Origin: Gnetum montanum
Lineage: Eukaryota > Streptophyta > Gnetopsida > Gnetales > Gnetaceae
Length of the DNA: 64,000 nt
NCBI GenBank assembly: GCA_015680685.1
Contig: MNCI01013916.1
Coordinates: 71,459-135,458, forward strand
Direction: 5' to 3'
The position numbers and the translations under genes are program-made. The notes below the pieces were generated by a model, which saw nothing but the letters and a program-made list of their open reading frames with translations, had not been told where the DNA came from and made no database searches. Shown here in pieces: positions 42,198 through 53,600 of the stretch. The stretch's first letter is position 1; the number at the start of each line of letters is the position of its first letter.

Positions 42198-44119
42198 TAC
42201 CTCCACAATTTGATGAAAAATCATCCTCTAGTGAAGAAGAGGAAAAAAAGTTCATTACAGTATAACATATTGGGTAGGTATGGTATTATTGACTGACATA
42301 ACAAACTAACTTAGATGAAATAGACATACAAACTCTAAGTACCCAAGTGTACATAATTATAATTTTTACAACATTGGGTGTTCATGATAGGATAAGTGAA
42401 CACCCTAGATAACACTGACATCTAACACCACTTAGCAACAAGAGAATGAGAGAAAGAGAGAAGAGATATTTCGATCACGAAAAATCCTCATTATGTGGTA
42501 CTGTTGCATCATCCTTGGTGAACATAGTCCCGCTTCTAGTCCATGCTTCCCACTGCAATCACAATAGAATCACAAATTAATATGCAATGTATAACATATG
42601 GTGGTTAAATGCCTTGTCTTATCTCAGCTAGGTTGTGATTATGGTTGATTGGTTCCTTGAGTAGTGTTGGCAGGAATGCTAACAAATAGGGTTAATTAAA
42701 TTAAGTGGTCCATTAAATTTGAAAAAAATTCAATACAAGGAAATATTTGAAGAGGGTATAAGAATTCACAACAATAAAAAGAAAAGTTCACTAAAAACAG
42801 TTGTGAAGATGTGTACAATTAGATGTCATTAATGGGGTAAACAAAAAGATTTGATTATAAGAGTGTCTAAGGGTAAAGCATGTAACTAACCCAACCAAAA
42901 GATATCAAGTGGGTCTTCCCCAAAGCAAGCATAGGCCTCGTATGCCATTTCATAACTTTAAACCAAAGAGTCCATGGGCTCCATGAATGATTAATAATTA
43001 TAGAAGTTAAGTACAAAAACCAAAAAGAAACTAACTAAGAATTCCGACACATCAAACTAGGACATCAAACCAAACATGCAATTGGTAGTGAGGTGAGACG
43101 TGGAAAGCATAGATGGATGAGAGAGAGAGAGAGAGAGAAAGAGAATGAAGTTCCTAATTATGGTCACATGAAGTCCCTTGTGAATTTTATGGTTAAATGA
43201 CTTGATAGAATCCATCCTTAGTCCAAACCAAAACCAACCACTTTTTGTGACTTTGCATTGATATTCTAGGACCAATCCATCCCTTGTGACACAAGAGTGC
43301 TCCCATAGAACAACCATTATTCCTTATTAGAGAAGAATTAGGAAGTGAGGAAGGGCCTTAGTTAAAGGAGACGAGTCCCATAAGCAATGCTTGTAGCCTG
43401 TTTATTTGGTCTAAGGGGTGTGCTTTGAATTTTGATCATTTTTTTTCTTGAGGAAAACCATACCATGTGAGGACATATGAATTTATTTTGTTGAAGGTAT
43501 GTGCTTTGAATTCTCATAATTTTTTTATGAGAACCACACCATGCAAGGACTTATTCAACTTCCTTTATTGGATGGTGTGGAATGATAAGAAGTCTATGAA
43601 AACACACATGCACCCAGGAAAACAGAAAAGCACAAAGAATACTGAATCTCTTTGAAGCCACATCCTATTCAAACCTTTGAATCCTTCACAATTCCAAAAA
43701 CTACCAAAGTAACAAATTTATTAAGGTTTTATTAATGAAAAGGGGATTGCATATTTCCAAAATAAGGAAAACCATAGAGTTTGTGGATGGGTGGATGTTG
43801 TGGACTCACTGCTTATTACATGAAAAAACCATGTCTTAATTATTTGTAATGAAATTTAAAGCCAGAAACCAAACACGAACAATCAAATAAAAATAATAGT
43901 ACATACCACCATCAAGTAATGCATTACCAATGTACTTGGCACTTATTAACAAAAAGTTAGAAAATGACACCAAATAAAAGAAAATATAATAGAAAGTGTA
44001 AACATATGCAAGAAAAATCAAATGTATTAACGATGGTGTAAAACAAAAATTAGAAAAGATTAATAACATGAAAAAAAAAAGATGTAAAATAAAGAATNAA
44101 ACTAAGAAGTCACTTAAAT
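42198..44119 (-). other. Non-coding spacer downstream of pol, element F
   Basis: About 1.9 kb homologous to the spacers of D and A. It includes a GA repeat near 43117-43142, GGGGAAGACCCACTTG near 42906 (minus strand), CTAAGGGGTGTGCTTTGAAT near 43421, ACCACACCATGCAAGG near 43552, and a single assembly N at 44098. Open frames at 43057-43317 and 43467-43655 have no family similarity. Confidence 0.65.
42553..42582 (-). promoter_or_regulatory. Putative 3' splice site in the spacer of element F
   Basis: The minus strand reads TATTAATTTG, then CTATTGTGATTGCAG. The TGTGATTGCAG acceptor is identical to that before orf2 of C and E, although no long ORF follows here (about 25 codons are open). Confidence 0.55.
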
Positions 44120-45440
44120 AATTAGCACGATTGGCCATATCTCCCCCATGACTAAGTTGAGAGGAGAAGATCTGAAATATGGAGCATGGCTGTTCATCAA
44201 ATGAGGTGCTTATTGTGTTGGCTAGGCTATGCTCATGAAAAGGTTTCATTTATTGAATGTTAACTAGCTATATCTTGTTTGGGCTCTCAGGTTTATAGAT
44301 CATCATGGCCCCTAAAGGAAAAGTTTCAAAAATGATGTAACGTCCTTCCCACAACATTTGGAACTTATTTTGTTGAGATACATGTGTGGGGTTTCAATAG
44401 AGAACCTTATCTCCTGGTTGAAATTTAAATTTTTTAATTTTTAGGTCATGACACTTTTTGTTATAGGCCTTGTGCAACTTGTTAGATGATAGGGCTACTA
44501 ATTAGTTTTTATCTAGTAGGTTGAGATTCATGAATCTTTCGTTTTGGGCTAGACTTAAGTCAAGGTTAAGGTCATAAGTTGTTGAAAGTGTATGGAGTTC
44601 AAATTGAATAGGAAGTGTTGGTAGTTTGCCATACACAAGCTCATAGGGAGAGTAGCCTATAGGAAGTTTCCAAGTTGAGCAATAGGCCTAAAGGGGATCA
44701 CTGATTTTCATGCTCCAGTCCTTCTTATACTTGCTAATAGTTCTTGTTAGTATTCTTGTGATTTTCCTATTGGTAGCCTCAGCTTGACCATTATCTTGGG
44801 GATGGTAAGGTGTTGTGAGTTTATGTTCAACTCCTAAGTGTTGCATGAGCTTCTGAAAAGTTATGCTTGTAAAATAAGTTCCATTGTCAGAAATTAATGC
44901 ATATGGCACACCAAACCTATTCACAACATTTTTTTGTACAAACCAAGTAGTAGTAGAGGATGTACAGTTGATGATGGTTGCTGCTTCTACCCATTTCATG
45001 TAATAGTTAACAACGACTATGATCTATGCCTTTTCATTTGACATGGGCATGATGGAACCCAGGAAATCAATGCCCCAAATGTTGAATGATTCTAATGGTT
45101 GAATCCATTGTTGAGGTACCTCTATTGAGAAATCAATCCATCATCTTGTTGGCATCATTCACAAGAGTAGATGAAATGGTGAGCATCCCTGAAGAGTGTT
45201 GGCCAATAGTACCCTGCCATCAGGATTGTAATGACTGTGCATCTTCTAACATAGTGTCCTCTACAAGGACCTTCATGAGCATCTTGGAGAATGCACAGTT
45301 GGTCAACATCAAGGACACACCAATGAACCAAGTCATTGATGCACACCTTGTAGAGGTGTTTGTTGATCTCCATGAAGTGCTTTACCTGGTGAAGAAATTG
45401 CTATTTCTTCTAGTGATCTAACCCTTGTGGCATCTCCTGA
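44120..45440 (-). pseudogene. Integrase and pol C-terminus, element F
   Basis: The best-preserved integrase of the family. 44688-44999 reads KWVEAATIINCTSSTTTWFV, then LISDNGTYFTS with the second catalytic Asp and TPYHPQDNGQAEATNRKI with the catalytic Glu. The zinc-binding part lies upstream around 45155-45373 in a shifted frame (visible CHYVRR/CTVITILMAGYYWPTLF wording). The C-terminal part (44100-44370) ends with the conserved SHGGD stretch; the stop seen in A is missing. Frameshifts make it inactive. Confidence 0.8.
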
Positions 45441-46615
45441 GTGAGAAGATAGATGAGAATGTTCTCATACCATTTTGGCTCATTGGGAATTTGTTCAAAT
45501 ATTGCCTTAGCAAAGAGGTGTTCATCAGGAAACATGTCAGAGAGTGGGCTTTATTCCTCTTTGTTGTTCCATCACAACCAAGACAAGCGATTAGTGACCA
45601 CATTTTTAGTGACCTTTTGATCTACCATTGTAAGATCGAATTCCTGCAAGATCACTAGCCATTATGTTACACAAAGGCTCACAATTGGCTTATTCAGTAG
45701 GAAGCAGATGGCACTGTGATTAGTGTGCACAAACACCATATATGCAAGCAAATAATGCCTAAATTTTCTTGGAGCAAACACCGTAGCCATCAATTCTTTC
45801 TTCGTGGTGGTGTAGTTCAATTGTGCACCCACAATGCTTCAGTTGTTACAATGGATGTAGTATGGACATTTCTTATCATATAACTATGTTAGCACAGCTT
45901 CCAATGCATAATTTGATGCATTTTTCATGATATGAAATGGTCTAGACCAATTAAGTGCTTGTAGAATTAGAGTTTCTACAAGCCTTTCTTTCAATTGCTA
46001 GAATTCTTTTTCACATTATAGGGTCTAGACAAAAGGAGCATCTTTCTTTGTTATGTCCACCAATGGTCTTACGATCTTAGAGAAATTCTCTATGAACTAT
46101 TAGTAGTAGCCAGTATGTCCAAGGAATGCTTGAACATCTTTAACTATTTCTAGCTTGTGGGTTATTCCTTGGATGATCCTTATTTTTTTAGGATTCACCT
46201 CAATTCCTACTTGCAAGATTTTTTGCCCTAGTACAATGCCCCCCTAGACCATGAGATGATTTTTCTACCAATTGAGCTGTAAGTTAGTTTCAACACATCG
46301 TTTCAGCACTTTCTCAAGGCAGTCTAGGGCTTGCTCAAATGTAGCTTCATAGGTGGAGAAGTCATCCATGAAGACTACTATACCACTATTGATCTACTAT
46401 TGAAAGATGCTCAAGACTAAGCATTGAAATGTGGTAGGGGCATTGCATAGACCAAACGACAACTTACGATATGTAACTATTCCCCAGGGACTTGTGAATG
46501 TTGTCTTTGCTTGGTCCTCTGGTGCAATTTAGATTTGGTTATAGCCACTATAACCATCTAGGAAGCTGTAGCAGCAATGCCTTGATATTGTTTTTAGCAC
46601 ATAGTCAACAAATGG
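45441..46615 (-). pseudogene. RNase H and reverse transcriptase (partial), element F
   Basis: RT active-site motif FMDDFSTYE is at 46345-46372, on the minus strand of GTCATCCATGAAG. The frame at 46529-46726 carries FLDGYSGYNQI, the finger/palm motif, at its C-terminal end (about 46529-46561). RNase H similarity runs from about 45950 to 45680. RT is truncated at 46615 by element C. Stops and shifts are abundant. Confidence 0.75.
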
Positions 46616-47508
46616 TGATGAGTGGTGAGGTACCCCTACACTCAACCATATGAATATGAGAGTTTCACGCATGATCTGGTCGAACTCTACAGATGGGGTA
46701 GTTGTGGTATCTAGATAGTTACTCATTGATCACAGTTCACTATCTTCCCACCTAGACTAGTAATTGATTTGTCACGTATGCTTTATTCTAGAGTGAGGTG
46801 TATGATGGGTTCCTAAACTAATGCTACTTCTTGAAGCAATGGATAATAATATTTAATTAAGCTAGGAGGAAAAGGGAGAGAGATTTATGCTAAGAGGAAA
46901 TAGGGAGAGAGTATCTAAGATAGCCTAAGTGCGATGAGCATCTGTTCCTTAATCATCTATACACATCTTGGACATCATGCACGACTACCACTGGGATTGC
47001 CAAGTGCATGGCATAGGTACGCTATTGGGATACCAAGTAGTCACACTTAAATGCTTGTGATTAAGTTGTACTCATTCCGCAATTAAGGAGTTTAGGGTAA
47101 AGAGGTATTAACTATGAAAGTAGTAAATAACAATAACAATTAAATAATTAAACTAAGTGAATGTTGCAATGATGAAGTAATCTCGATCTTTATTTCTAGT
47201 CATGTGCATGTCCAAGTACGTCACACTCAAATAAAGGATGTTGTACAATTACAATCATCACATTGTGGACATGCACTGGGAGAAAGGGTTGAAAGAGAAA
47301 AGAAAAGAAACTAACTTCTAAAACTTAACTATTTCTAAAACTTAAATACTTAATCCTCTCGTGTGCCAACATGTGTATTTATAGGCTCATGCAGGAGACA
47401 CAATATTGTGTATCTGATATCGTTATTGGGCTACGATATCAGACCCTTGATATTAGATTTCCGATACTGGGGATCTGATATTGTAGCCTGATGAATCATG
47501 ATTCATCA
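46616..47508 (-). mobile_element. 3' LTR of element C
   Basis: 893 bp from TGATGAGTGGTGAGG to ATTCATCA. GATATC units lie at 47415-47480 and GTGTATTTATAGGC near 47390. The outer 20 bp (47489-47508, TGATGAATCATGATTCATCA) are a perfect palindrome. The polypurine tract GTCGTGGGGGTC (minus strand) follows at 47509. Confidence 0.9.
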
Positions 47509-49831
47509 GACCCCCACGACTGAATGAAAACTCATCCTTGAGTCAAAATGAGAACAAGCCCCTTTGATTACATAGTGGATAGGTATGGGATTATTGACTG
47601 ACAAGGAATTTATCCATGCCATAGCAGAGAACTTAATAAACAAAATTGGGACACATCAGAAAGAATGAAAAATCATAAAATTACAATATTTTGTGAAACT
47701 CATGTGGTTCTAGGTGGTGGTGGCTCCTCCATGGGTTGCTTCCCCTTGTCTTGTGCTCTAGGTTTTGGGATTTGATGACATTGAAGTAGTGCCTGGAGCT
47801 TCTCCTCTTCCATTTGGGGATCCTGTGCCATCCATGCTGATGCTCTAATGTTTGATGGAGTTGGCACCTCCCATGGGCACGGTAGTTGTGGAAACATTTT
47901 GTTTGCTTTGACGTACCAAGTTGCAAACAATTGTCATTCCTCCTTGTAGGCTCTATCCTTGTCCTTGTACTCCTGAAAGTTTTTAAGCCATCGAGCCAAG
48001 TCCGTTGTGACATTGTTTTGTCCTTGATAGCTTTCTTTAACCACTTCCAATTCAAAATTTGCAACTTCCAGCTTCTACAATGTTTTCTTGTGTTTTAAAA
48101 ATTCTTCTTCATACTTGGCATAGGTGGTAGCTACCTACCTCTTGAGCTCTATCCGTGGGTGCCCTACTATCAACATGGCTAGATTAGCATACCACAGATT
48201 TGTACTCTTTGAGATCCTGAATCTATAGGTCCTGACTTTTAAGTTCTGCCTAGTCGACAAATGCATATGTGTCCAATATGGCCCGCCAATTAGTGTGCTG
48301 AGCACTGAAAGCATTGATGTGGGCCTTGGCCATATGGATCTCCTTCTTGATGACTTGCTTGTACATTCCCACTTGGTCTCAAAAATTATCCTTTAATTTT
48401 TCATGCTGCTTGGCCTTGTTTTTCCACACACTTATTTCGATGGCCATCTTCTGACAGATGGCGTGTACCTCCTCCATTGAGAGGGTTCAATTTTATCTAG
48501 CCAAATGGTTCATGTCCTAGTTGACCTTGATCAACTATTCTCGCAGTCGCTGAAAATTTCCTTCAAGAATGTTTTTTTGTTTCTTCACAGAGGTCAACAG
48601 AAGATTGTTAGCAACAAGCTGTTTATTTTCTTCTTGTAAGACCTTGAATGCCTTGGTGTGCATGTAGGTTTGCACTTGTGCCTTTGAAGCATCCTAGTCA
48701 GCCTTCTCTTTTTCCTCCACCACTCTTTTATTATCCACCAACAATTTGTTAAGTTGCTCGATCTTGAAGGTGTCCAACTATCCTGTGGGAACAAATTAAG
48801 AGGAGTCCTGCTACATAGCTTGTAGGGTTATGAGCCTCTCTTGAAGTTTTGCTAACTTTGCTTCTATGTGCTTGGCCTTGATTTTTGCCATGACTAGCTT
48901 TCCCTTGGTGGATATTGTTGGCACATTTTGGCCATTTCATGGAATAGAGTTGAGAAGTATCATGAATCTAGAATTTGAATAATCATTTTCTGGGAATCGA
49001 GACTATGATTTTACTAGCTTTGTGACAGCCTCCATGGAGCCATATTTCTAATGAATAGATAACATTATTGGAAGCAACCCTGTAATAATCTAATAGGCAA
49101 ACAATTGCAGTCTTTCAAGGATAAGGTAGAGATCATCAACCAAATATATGACAACGACGACGGAACCCACTAAAACAAGAATAGGTTTTAAAACAGGTTG
49201 GTCGTTTATGCAGTCTTTCAAAAAATTAGGTCACTGGATTCTATAGCCACATGTAATACGCAGGGTAGGTAGAAAATCTTCTATCTGCTATTTCGCATAG
49301 CTTCATACAAGTAAACCACTCTATCATATAAGAGAAACCCAACACAAGACAAGCAAAAAACTTGTTCAAATAGTACAAGAGGAACTGCTCACCGATTTTA
49401 CTATTGTCTTTCTATTTTTAATCTAACCCTACCATGCTATGGTGGTTATATTTATGCATGGTCATAAGGCATTATTCATGATGGGCATATGTGGAGATGA
49501 TGGCAATTGAGGCATGGCCAGGCATGATGACATGTAATGCAGTTAGCTAACACGCTCGAGAGTTACCCTCTGTGGCTTGTCTGCAACTTCTCACTTACTT
49601 TCCATTAGTGGAACAGCGTAGAGCTTGAGCATCTGCATTTGGCAAAAATTTCTCTGTTTGGTGCCTGTTTGTAGTGCAAATTGAACTTAATCATTGGCGA
49701 TCGGACATCTTTAGGCTGATCTGCTAGCATCTGACAAGAAAGAAAGCAAGCAAAAATTGTGCATGGAAAGACGCAGATGAAGAGAATCGAGAATGCGGCG
49801 TGCTGGCAGGTGACTTTCTCAGAGCGTCAAA

Positions 49832-50233
49832 ATGGACTGCAAGAGGGCCACGTCTATGAAGCACAGAGCTGTGGAAATGGTAACCCAGAGATCTCTGGAA
49901 GGGCTACCCATTGAAGGGTTCGATTATGACAGTATTTTGGGGCAACGCTGTGAAATGCTGGTGGGATATGTGCAGATTCCTATGGGAATTGCAGGGCCTC
50001 TACTGCTTGATGGATTTGAGTATATGATTCTCATGGCTGCCACTAAGGGCTGCCTTGTTGACTCCACTAATAGAGGATGTAAGGCCATTCATCTGTCTGG
50101 CGGTGCCACCAGTGTTGTGCTCAAGGATGGCATGACCAGATGCCCTGCTATGAGATTTGCCTCCGCCAAACGCATCGCTGAACTCAAATTGTGCCTAGAG
50201 GATCCCCAAAATGCCGAGAATGCTGCACGTTAA
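49832..50233 (+). pseudogene. HMG-CoA reductase fragment (pseudogene)
   Basis: 134 codons including the stop. HMGR reduces HMG-CoA to mevalonate at the ER in the isoprenoid pathway. The fragment covers the start of the catalytic domain: [60 protein letters not shown], then KDGMTR. Family proteins are about 550-600 residues; here the membrane N-terminus and three quarters of the catalytic domain are missing. The active-site Glu of the TEGCLVAS motif is Lys at residue 72 (ATKGCLVDS), so it cannot be catalytic. The frame stops right after [14 protein letters not shown], in a region usually continuing as VVFN. An upstream in-frame stop lies within 20 bp. The coding block is G/C-richer than its surroundings. 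Confidence 0.92.
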
Positions 50234-50686
50234 CATCAATAGTAACTTCCATATCAAACCCGGAACACCTCATCGTCATGGCCAGTGGCATTATTAACTG
50301 CACATTCACAACTACATCGAGGCTTTAGCTGCAGAATACAACATTTATTTTAATTAACTTTGGGTTTTGATATAAGTAATTTAATTGTTATTATGCTACT
50401 GTACGTGTACCAAGTGAGTATTAATATTGATTTTAAAATTTTCATATGCTAAGGAGTTATATTGGATAGTTATCCAATAGGACACTTGGCCACCATAGCT
50501 TTTATTTCTATAGTTGTAACTTTGTGTGGAAGTTGCAACTTCCTAGCCTTAATCCCATGATGTTTGTAACCACTACAAAGGCCACTTGGCAACTACATGA
50601 GCCACTTGGCAACTAAATGGGACATTTGTCACCCACAGCTTTTTTATCTCTATGGTGGTTATAACCACCAAAAATAGTTACAACTT

Positions 50687-50788
50687 CCTAACTTGTTGGG
50701 CAAGTAATCTCCTAACTTGTTGGGCAAATAAGATCTCCTAACTTGTTGGGTAAGTAAGATCTCCTAACTTATTGGGCAAGTAAGAACT
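50687..50788 (+). repeat. Four-copy tandem repeat of 24-26 bp
   Basis: CCTAACTTGTTGGGCAAGTA begins at 50687 and recurs with small changes at 50711, 50737 and 50763. It lies upstream of a TATA-like CTGTAAAAAGGC (about 50847), as expected of U3-type repeats. It is preceded by two copies of GCCACTTGGCAACTA (50580-50615). Confidence 0.85.
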
Positions 50789-53569
50789 TTACTTGGAAGA
50801 GAAGTTAGCTAAGATATTTTGAAATATGTAACTACCTTTGAACCCTGTAAAAAGGCTTTAGGGGTTAGAAGGAAAAGACAACACTTGGAGCTCTCACTTG
50901 GAGACACACTTGGAGTCACACATTGTGAAAGATTGCTTGTAAGATGGCTTGCTAAAGAAAAGATTTCAGCCTCTTTGTCATAGTCTTGTGAGTTATGCTT
51001 ATTTTTTTTATCTTGTTTAAATTGTTTAGCTAGTGGTTTAGATAGTATCATGCTTGGCAAGTAATTTTGGGATTTTTAGATTGCTCTTATTGTTCTTATT
51101 GCACGATAGAAATTTCTATTAAAATTTTGCCATAGAAGTGCTTGTGTTTGAAAGCCTTAAGATCATTTTAGTAGTAAATTTTATTATTGTGCAATGTATA
51201 AGAACTGCTATTGAGATTGTTGTAAGAGAGCCTCTGCTTCTAGTCAAGCCGTTGAACGATTCAATAGTCAAGAGGGTTCAGAAAATCTTTGGTATTTTGA
51301 TAGGACCAGAATAGCTTCTTTTATCTTTAAAGTGAATCTTCGTGGTATTTCAATTAGAAATTGTCAAGTCTTCTGAAAGTTTTGTTGAATGCAATTGTTG
51401 ACATCCATTATCTAGCCAAAATGGAGTCTCGTACGTGATAGTTTACGTAGCAATTTTTGGTAGCATAGTAGGATTGTCTTGAAAAAATTGCTTATTTGAG
51501 CCTTGGAAGTTTGAACAATTCGTAGATATTGAATTAGGGATAGCTTTATTGTGAAGTGTTTACTCATATCATTTTACCTTGTTTAAATATTTGAGGTCTT
51601 AATACAAATATGCTTTCTTTCCTTTCTATTTCCATTGAATCTTGCTCTATTTCTAGTTTTCTTGTGGAACTATCTCTTTCTCTGGGGAAAATTAGAAGTA
51701 GATTCGCGGAGTTGTGCTCAAATGTTTTTACAAAATTTTATTTGTTACAAGTAGGTATTATAAGGACCGCATAGACTAAGCAATTAAACAAAATAGGAAC
51801 TCTCAACAACTCACAGTACTTGGCAAAGTTGGCTGAATCTCTTTAATATAAGTCATTTGTAGTTTACACATAATGCAATCATTTCATATTTCACAACCCC
51901 ACACTGCAACAACACACACACATACTCAGATTAACTACTGAGTCTATTTGGAGGTATCTGGGCCTTGGTGTTACCAGAGACCAGCAAGCACCTAAATCCT
52001 ATTCGAGGACACTTGTTGGTGGTCACGTCCCAAACAGTCGCCAACAAATATGAGGTCTTATTGTGCTACTGTAACATCTTGTGGAATGTCAAACATGGAT
52101 GTCATCACCTGTCCTATTTGCAACAATCGATCAAGCACATCCTCATGCTCTGCAAGAGTCATTGAGGGACTAACTAGAGTTTGAACATCCCGTGCTCCTA
52201 TGAAATCTACCGGTGGCACAACAGGGACACTAAAAGATTCTTTAATGTGATCTGTAATCACCTCTGTGGCTCCCACTACATCCTGGTGCTGCATGACCAT
52301 CACTGTGGCCCCTTCACCAGTCTCCAATTGCACCTGAAAGGATGCAACATTCCTTGAAATCTGTTGTGACCAATAAGTCTCCTCTCCTCCTGTCTAAATG
52401 GACACCTCACCCTATGCACAATCTATAGAAATAGTAGGTTGTACGGTATCGTCGATGACACAGAAGAGATTTGCATCATCATGACTTTTGCAACTGACCA
52501 GATCAATGATGGCCTTAAGATGGCTCATCGATGGTTTGTAATCCTGTGACGGTGGTGATGGTTGATCTCGTTGGCTTGTGCTGGGCCCTACTTCTTGTTG
52601 TTGACTGGGTCCTATGCTTAGAAGTTAGCTAGGCCCTACAAGTTGAGTTGCAGTGGGCCCCACCGTTTGTTCTTACTCTTGTTCTAGCTCCAAAATCTCA
52701 CTAGCACCTTTCCTTGTAACTAGTGGCTTCAACAGTTTGGTGTACAAAGCATTTTGGGCTCTTCTGAGGATATCATTGGTGTATCCCTAAATACCAGCAT
52801 GCTTGCATAACTTTCTGATGAGACAAGGGAAGGGCAACACAAACTTTCATATCTTTCATTCTTCAAACTACCTTAAGATCTCCATGACATATAGATGAGG
52901 CAGGTTAGCATCAACCTTTCCCATCAATATCGCACTTCCTCTTGCCGCATATGTTGAAATTCTATTTATTTCTTTTGTAGGAAAGATGTGATAAGTTCCA
53001 ATTTTAAAGTAGATTCTCTCTTCCAACATCAATTCTCCATATATCTTATCTTCCTTATCGTATGCCCTGTCTAACCAAACCCTTTGCGCATCAGCATCAA
53101 AGCAAGTAGATAGACGAGCAACCTTTGGCCTTGTATTCGGAAGATTTAACACTTCCGAAATGGCTTTGTCAGAAAAATCAACAGCCACACCACAAATGTC
53201 AATTGTGGTACCTTCTTCTTTATTATGCCAAAATGGGGACCCTTTGAGGTGGTCCCTAATAGACTTAGGAGCAAATTCCATGAAAGGTCCGAAGTTCAAT
53301 TCCATGATCATTGTAGCTGATGTGGACCTTTCATAGATGGCCTGAACACTTTCTGGGGGCAACGTGAGGTGTTGTCCCTATTTCGGCACTATATTAGCTC
53401 CTTCTTCTACCTGTCCTGATTGTACAGTGGTAGGGGCTTCTTGATGGATACTGAACAATTGCTCTTCCTGCTCTAGATGTTGTTTGGCAAGCACCTATTC
53501 TTTACCTCTCCTAGGTTGCTTAGATGCACCTTGAGAGGGACCTTCTTATTATCCATGCTTTGGGGTCAT

Positions 53570-53600
53570 CTGCAATCACATAGGGCCAATCATTAGTAAG
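53570..53600 (-). promoter_or_regulatory. Putative branch point and 3' splice site before orf2 (element C)
   Basis: The minus strand reads CCTTACTAATGATTGG, then CTATGTGATTGCAG directly before the ATG. It is nearly identical to the site in E on the opposite strand. Confidence 0.7.

Larger units (their letters stand above)
41265..46615 (-). mobile_element. Element F: Athila-like element, 3' half (interrupted by C)
   Basis: Minus strand: RT (from 46615), RNase H, integrase, pol C-terminus, spacer, polypurine tract, 3' LTR 41265-42197. It is cut inside RT at 46615/46616 by element C. The rest, including gag and the 5' LTR, must lie beyond 64000. No Transposase_32-like orf2 is seen between pol and LTR. 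The left flank CCTTA (41260-41264) should reappear at the far end. Confidence 0.85.
48916..52046. mobile_element. 3.13-kb TG...CA-bounded insertion carrying an HMGR fragment
   Basis: Bounded by TGTTGGC at 48916 and GCCAACA at 52046 (perfect 7-bp inverted ends), with flanks GATAT (48911-48915) and AATAT (52047-52051), a 5-bp duplication with one change. The uninterrupted homologous site in B (near 12120, GTGGAAATGAGATCT) shows the site before insertion. Ends and duplication length fit an LTR-type insertion, but I could not find two matching LTRs or any gag/pol inside. The right half (50400-52046) looks LTR- or leader-like: short tandem repeats, CTGTAAAAAGGCTTTAGGGG, AT-rich, no ORF. Orientation is undetermined. 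Confidence 0.6.
47700..53569 (-). pseudogene. orf2 of element C (interrupted by a 3.1-kb insertion)
   Basis: ATG at 53569, stop at 47700. Removing the insertion and one TSD copy (3136 bp) leaves about 911 codons. The open piece 52868-53362 (164 aa) holds KVARLSTCFDADAQRVWLDR then YFKIGTYHIFPTKEINRI; together with a following LPFPCLI-LCKHAG block this fits the Transposase_32 (putative plant transposon protein) family. 52058-52333 is Val/Asp-rich linker. After the insertion site the frame continues in phase with a Lys/Glu/Gln-rich helical region (LDTFKIEQLNKLLVDNKRVV, 48600-48780), and one later shift precedes the conserved end (47700-47930: AQDKGKQPMEEPPPPRTT). Function unknown; position suggests an env-like extra protein. 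Confidence 0.75.

Noticed and set aside
43110-43142. (GA)n tracts at 1963, 43117 and 55811 as independent microsatellites
   Set aside because: The A and F tracts occupy homologous positions in the spacer and so descend from the element; they carry no other signal.
49832-50233. HMGR as a functional gene
   Set aside because: Only 134 codons, no membrane region, active-site Glu replaced by Lys, and embedded in a transposon-borne segment.
48916-52046. Helitron or TIR DNA transposon as vehicle of the HMGR fragment
   Set aside because: A helitron would leave no target duplication and end in CTRR; common TIR families give duplications of other lengths. TG...CA with a 5-bp duplication fits LTR-type integration better, though not proven.
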